Source: Nymphaea colorata
Lineage: Eukaryota > Streptophyta > Magnoliopsida > Nymphaeales > Nymphaeaceae
Length of the DNA: 64,000 nt
Reading direction: 5' to 3'
Assembly: GCF_008831285.2 (NCBI RefSeq)
Contig: NC_045142.1
Span: 3,291,001-3,355,000, forward strand
Below, piece after piece: positions 58,052 through 64,000 of this stretch. Under the pieces are notes generated by a model. That model searched no databases. It was not told where the DNA came from and saw only the letters and a program-made list of their open reading frames with translations. Both the position numbers and the translations under genes were made by a program. Numbering within the stretch: the first letter of the stretch is position 1; each line of letters opens with the position of its first letter.

Positions 58052-61000
58052 TCAGTCAATAATCTTTTCCCCAGTTGAGAAGAGATTCCAAACAACTGTG
58101 CCGGCAAGATAAAGCGATACAGACACATTGAAGACATCATCCCATGATCCTGGAAAACTGATGTGTTAGAAATAAAAGAGCACAGTAACTAGCTTTCAAT
58201 TCCTTTTCTCACTAGGTGGAAGCTAACCATGTTGAAGAATATAGCCAGTTACAGCTGTCCCAAAAACACCAGCTAGCACTCCAGCAGTGTTTGATAAACC
58301 CAAGAGTACTCCCTGTCCAAGACACAAGCACCACAAGTGAGACAAAGTTTTTGCAAAATCTTTTCCAGTGTTAAGTTAAGAAACACCCGCAGCATACATA
58401 CATTAGCACATATGCACACGGGAGATAAAAAGAATTTCAGAGAAACTCTTCTCATAACATTTTTTTCCACCATAACTATGAATTGTTAAGACAAAGTCAC
58501 CCAAGTAGAAGAGGAAATCAAAAGGAATGAATATAAAACATACACTTTACATTGATGATTCAACAGAACTTTGTGGAAAACATGTGCTGTCAGCTATTGC
58601 CAAGAATATCAGAATTTTACAAGATATACACGAAAGGCATACTCAGAGATGAAAATGGTTCTCTTATGAAAAGTATACAGAAAGATGGAATGCCTTGAAT
58701 GCACAATGAACAGTCAGCAGTTATAGAGAGTTGTTCTCTATTAAAAGGCAATGTCAACTCTTTCATGCTAGGATAGGAAAAAACAGATAGAAAAACTTAC
58801 AGCATATCGAGGACCAATGTCTTGATGATTGGAGTAAAGACCAGATTGTGAGAATGCATCAGTTCCCTGAATCAACAACAATGAAGGAACCTTTGTCATA
58901 TCATGAACCGTACAGTAATTCAAATATGATAAAGCTAATAAAAAGATTAATGACAAACTATAGAGATTCAGAGAAGAACTAAGCAGTTGAAATAGATGCT
59001 GATTTCCGATAAGAAACCAACCTGGCTGCATGTCATGCATAAAACTGCCATTGCAGGAGAATGCACGTGACTCAACTGAGTGAGGAAAAAAGCTGGGCCG
59101 AGAAATCCAATTGATTGCATTATCTGCAGAATCAATCATTTTACAAAACAAAACAGATGTCAGGAACAGAAGTTACTATCATCTCAAAGGTGTATGATTT
59201 TTATTAATTCAAGGCCATAGTTTAGTACCAAGCAATGACATTCTTTTCGGATATCACCTAAACAACAAATACACCAATTGATTGGAAATTGTTTCAGTAG
59301 CAAGTTGTGTTGGATTTTTGCGATTAACACAAAACACAAGGCAGAAGCAAGTGATAATGACCTCAATTCATAGGAAGTACAAGGACAATACTGTAATCAT
59401 ATCATCAGGGAAAAAACTTTGTTATGTTGAGGGCTTCAAGGTAAAGTCCAACAAGCAGAGTTACATGTAGATGAAATTTACTGTTGTAGCATATCCCTTG
59501 CTTTTGAGCAAATAATTCCTATTTATATCATTGTTGTTAGGTTACCTACATTAGTCAACAGATGGGAGAGATGCCGCTCCTGATCCAAGAAAAAAAGGAC
59601 AGTGGTTATATTTTATGAACTCACCATCTTCCCCATTCTCTTCCTAGTTTCATAAACTCTAAAGAAACAAAGATTAATCAGAAGGTCATTTCATCCCATT
59701 TTACTGACTCTGATTGCTACAGCCAGTTTTACTCCTTCGACTCCCAAATCTTCATTGTTCATTTCTATAAAGACATCCCCAAGGGAGTTCAGAATTAGGC
59801 AACTTGAGATGTTTAGTGACACTTCTATTTCTCGTTTGCTTGTATGAAAAACTTTTGCCTTTGGAAGAAGCATTCTCTGCTCTATGTTTGGATAAAAGAT
59901 GGCTGCTTCTAGTTGTTGTTTCCTCCATTTAATATACTACTCATGTAGCCTAAATCTATGAAATCTTGCATTCTAAACGATACTTCCTTAGACCAAACAA
60001 ACCTTCATTTGCAGGTATGGACGCAACATTCTTGAGGATCCTCTGATCACACGGTGCGTTTCATGATTACTCTAAAAGCAAGCATGGCATCCAAGAACGG
60101 ATTGTTTGTGCAATGTTCCAGTGATGCAAACAAGTCACTTATCTAATTCATGGAATTCACCTACCAGCCATAAGGCCCTTTCATTTTCAAGAGTTGGCGT
60201 TGGATTTGCTACAACTGATGAAACAAGAATCAAGATAATGAGAAGGACCAGAAAATGACAAACAGATGTTACATAAAATTTTATGAAGAATCATGCTCAA
60301 TTTGCAGACAAAGAAACCAGGGGCTAGAGCACCAACATGATTGTAAACGACCCTAAGAAGGAGGAACACCAGCTTCAGAAGTTCAAATGGGAGGAACTTC
60401 TTAACTTTGTGAATAGAAAAATGAAAAAAAGAAGAATTAGCTGACTCAAGTTGTGGACAAGAAACTATATCTAGAATTAAGATTTGAAAACTTAGATGCA
60501 CACATATATGTCGTGAACCTATACTTGTTCATTAGCTTTTCATAATTTTGCTTTTGTCCTTTCATTCCTTGAGATAGTTCTTGTTCTTCACACAAGATAT
60601 TTGTGCGTGCATGCTTATGCACCCCTTCATGCTTCTGGAAAAATTGTTCAGAAAATGACAATCACATATAATATCAAATTGTTGGAGTGCTTTATGAAGC
60701 ATTAATACCTCCAACCCCATTGACTACATAAAAATCAGATGAAATCAAATTTCAACAAGCTTGAATAATATTGGATATATATTTTGCTGTTTATGCATGG
60801 AGATGAAGAGTAAGTACTGAAGGATTGAAAGTCCCCACCATGACTACTCAACCATAAAAAAAGTACAGCATGTGGCTGACGAAAGATCTACAGCACAGTA
60901 TGTCCACAACCATGACCAATTAGCAACTGAACATGACCTAAGGCGCCATTTCTCAAAAGGCACCTCTGATTAGAAATATCTCCATCTCCTTCACTCTTAA

Positions 61001-63414
61001 TTAGGTCAAACAGTTGTCACAAAATATTGCATGGTTCTTTAAGCAAATGCAAGAAAAACAATAAAAAAATGACAAATGGGAAAATTGAAATATTTAGAAA
61101 AAAGCTAAAATGAAAATATCATGTTTGCTTCACATTTTTTCCGTTCTCAGAAAAAAGATAGTCTATTTAAAATTTTTATGTTGCTTTTAATGCTTTAGTA
61201 ACTATTTTGGATTCTCAACACTGTTTTTGTAAGATCATTAGTAGAAAACTAAATTCTCATACTTTTTATTTTTTTATTTTTATTTTTATTTTTTGAATTC
61301 CTAAGATTTTCCTGAGAAAGAAAAACTTTCCATTTAATACCTGAGAAAACCATGCCGATAAAAACTAGAGAAAGATATTTGTGGTAATGGGCCAAAGTAT
61401 TTCCATTTTTTTGCTTTATTAATCAATCTTCTTGACTGCAAAAAAGTTATTATGAACTAACTAAGATGGCATGAAATATCACACTAAAATTGATATTTAA
61501 ATAGAAACTTACTCACTTTTCGAACAGATGTTACAGAAAACCCCTTATTGACAAGTGAGTCTGCAATCCAACCACCCATATTTGCTGATAATGCCATTGT
61601 AAGCCACGGTAAAACACAAAAGATCCCTGATTCTGTTAGGTTAAACTTCAAAACCTAGTGGAGAAAACAACAGGAATGCATAAGTGTATAGACATTGCCA
61701 CATTAACAATATTGAAGCTTTCGGATTATAAGCAACTATAATCTTAACACATATGATCTTCAAGAATTATCAGTTTATCGCTTAAGCAAAAATGTGCTTA
61801 GCTTTATCCACAATATGTAAGCATTATTGCCATAAGTAGAAAAAGAAAAAACAATAAAACCAACATTATGAGGAAATCATAACCAATTGAAGATGCACAG
61901 GTTCCAAGTTAAGTACCATGAGCTAAGAAAAATAAGGCAATATGCATGATACACATACAACTAATATGGAGATCATACAAAAGAGATGAGATCATCTAGC
62001 TTAATAATCAACGGCTCTCTAATACCATACACCGAAGCAACGAAGCCACAATATTTACAAAATTAACCATGCACACATTCTGATGATGGCATTGAATGTA
62101 TTTTTTAACCAACTTAATGTCAAACCATTGACAGTATGACATCATGATCCAAAATCAGCATAGAACCGTCTAGGTATTTGATTCTCATTCAACCTTGAGA
62201 AAAGATAGAATATTAAGATTATGTCCATTTTTAAATTCTTAAGAAGTTAAAGTGCAGGAACAGGATAATTTTTCATATGTTCATAAACAATCTTAGAAAA
62301 TGTTTCTATGAAAAAGAGTTCTCAGCAAGATGTAAGTTTAGATGTAGCATTTTGTTAGTTTTGACCGACTTGTAGAGAGAATTCTTCATGTATTATACTT
62401 TTCTAATATTAGACATCTTTCATCAAAACCTAGTGGAGACTCCTCAGTGCATCTTAGGCCACATTTTTTTTCTTTTGGGTGGTGGATTCCTTCTGATGAC
62501 TCCTCTTGTTGCTTCTTTCTTTCTTCTCACTTTAAACCAGATAGGACCAACTAGTTTCCACTAGGCTACAATTAGGTCTTCTGAAGGCTCTATGTAATCA
62601 TTAGTTTCCATATATTATCTGTGTAGAATTTTGCTTGCACAATTACTTTTGGATTGATACACACTTTTGACAAACAAGTCATAGATACAATACCGACAAC
62701 ACTGAGCTGATATGTACAAGTTTACGTTAGATTCTGATCAACATGCCTGCTGTATAATCTGCAATTCTTTCAAGATAACATGATCTTAGTGCCTCCGCCA
62801 ACTTAACTGGGGTTTAGCAAAATCAAAGTGGTCCAATATGATACTAAGTACTTCTGTCAAAAGGGCATATCCTAAATCAAGATAGGAGATTATCCCCATA
62901 AATAACCTGGACAAAGCATATGTCGGAAGAACCATTTGATTGATGAACAAGAGAAAAACGGATTGATCAACCCACATTTAGAAATGATACAGGTTTCTCA
63001 TTTCTGTGTTATGAATACCAAACTTTCTCCCGCACTCTTTCAAGAATGACAAACCATTGGGAGGAGTATCTAAACACCAGCTATCTACATAGAGGAGATG
63101 TACAAAATGGAGGAATGACAAGCATAGATATTTGCAATGTCCAAATTGATGATCAAGCTAATACACAAACAAATTTTGCTCATGATTCCAACGATGTCAG
63201 GTACCTGATTGTAGTATGTAGGCATCCATGTCAAAAGGATAAATGTTCCCCAGTTGTGACAGAAATGTGAAATAATCAAAGCCCAAACGGGTGGTTTTGA
63301 CAGAATCAATCTCCACGGAATTGTAGTAACAGGTTCCTTGGGAACACAGCCACTTAAAATTAGCTGTTTCTCTTGAGAACTGAGTTGGGGATCTTCTGAA
63401 GGTGAACTGTGTGC
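58052..63414 (-). CDS. PHT4/SLC17-type anion (phosphate/organic anion) transporter, 3' part
   Basis: Major-facilitator membrane transporter of the plant ANTR/PHT4 group, whose members move phosphate or ascorbate, mostly at plastid membranes. Six exons are readable from the 5' side: 63,414-63,205; 61,654-61,517; 59,123-59,022; 58,866-58,801; 58,312-58,228; 58,149-58,052. Phases chain to a TGA at 58,054-58,052, giving the last 232 residues. Signature sequences are KPPVWALIISHFCHNWGTFI, LTWMPTYYNQ, LKFNLTESGIFCVLPWL, NMGGWIADSL, SQSGLYSNHQDIGPRYA, GVLLGLSNTAGVLAGVFGTA, and the C-terminus WNLFSTGEKIID. Several hydrophobic stretches are the last transmembrane helices. Upstream exons, with the transit peptide and first helices, must lie beyond 63,414 and probably outside the window, so I cannot say which PHT4 member it is. 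Introns of 1.5-2.4 kb carry no recognisable insertion. Confidence 0.92.
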
Positions 63415-64000
63415 CTGTTGTACAAATTACAGCAAAAGAAATATGTTAAATGCAAGCAGCAGAATAACCCTCATAGGTAATATGGTAATAGTGATGTCCT
63501 GATCATCTATCACCACTAAAAAAGGTTCATGTTTTGAAGATGCATTTGGTGCACTGCTTCACAAAACAAGGAAAGCTGTAACTAAAGGCACAAACCAACA
63601 GGTAAACGGTAACAGTTAAGACAGAAGAATGCCCATTGTAAAAGAAAGAATCCGCATACTAATAGGAAGTAAACCTTATGCCAATATAGCAGACATGAAA
63701 CATACATGAGAGAGAGTATATAATTATGTAGTGCACAAATAGAGAAGCGGGTGTCATTGCCTTCCAAGCAGCTCAATTGGTAATTTGATATACTAAAATA
63801 TCAACAAGTTGAGGGCAAAATAACCAGCTAACAAGGATTAACTACTGTAAGGCAACAAGACAACCAAAAATATCAGTAGAGAAAAAAGTAAAGGCATTGA
63901 TCTTCTAATGGACGATATGAAGTTGTTACATGAAATAGTGTGCAAAAGCAATTTTTTATTTTACAAGCAAGCTGGGGTTAGAAAGACTTCATCAGGTTAT
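63415..64000. other. Probable transporter intron running to the right edge
   Basis: No further exon of the transporter is recognisable here. AT-rich with no motif-bearing frame; most likely an intron of the gene described at 58,052-63,414. Confidence 0.45.

Noticed and set aside
62786-62977. Hydrophobic minus-strand frame as an extra transporter exon
   Set aside because: The flanking exons (63,205 and 61,654) already join in phase and match the family without it; it lies within the intron.

Overview
The window is nuclear DNA from a flowering plant. The evidence is spliced genes with GT-AG introns, plant-specific families (a WOX homeobox gene, a CYP86A cytochrome P450), a plant Ty1/copia element with an initiator-tRNA-Met primer site, long AT-rich introns full of repeats, many CT/GA and AT microsatellites, and a decayed plastid rDNA scrap. 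I cannot name the species. All coordinates and splice sites were read by eye; exon chains were accepted only where reading phase and family sequence both agreed.

Layout. 2,615-3,070 (+): a small single-exon JOSEPHIN-like plant protein. 4,886-10,226 (-): an 11-exon TRM7-type tRNA 2'-O-methyltransferase, with a plastid-23S-rDNA-derived fragment in its second intron (about 9,277-9,427). 12,217-21,038 (-): a 9-exon RPN8 (26S proteasome lid subunit) whose 5.1-kb fifth intron is a pile of terminal-inverted-repeat elements. 21-27 kb: gene-poor, with CACTA-like and MITE-like DNA and long microsatellites. 27,139-28,733 (-): a two-exon WOX5/7-type homeobox gene with GA tracts in leader and intron. 28.9-35 kb: no recognisable gene. 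35,101-40,607 (-): a 6-coding-exon eIF3f gene, probably with a non-coding first exon near 42.4 kb. 42.5-47.4 kb: gene-poor, dominated by a roughly 1-kb minisatellite with a 30-bp unit. 47,402-48,958 (-): an intronless CYP86A fatty-acid omega-hydroxylase. 52,058-57,347 (+): a structurally complete Ty1/copia element (240-bp LTRs, 5-bp target duplication) with a broken polyprotein. 58,052 to beyond 63,414 (-): the 3' part of a PHT4/anion-transporter gene running toward or past the right edge.

The genes do not form a pathway; this is ordinary plant gene order with six of seven host genes on the minus strand. Two of them, RPN8 and eIF3f, are distant paralogues: both are MPN-domain subunits of PCI/MPN complexes, both lack the JAMM metal ligands, and both have telo-box-like motifs in or near their leaders. 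I found no convincing new biological system. The most unusual structures are the 30-bp/10-codon minisatellite, the nested repeats in RPN8 intron 5, the self-complementary CT-AT-GA microsatellite, and the plastid rDNA relic.
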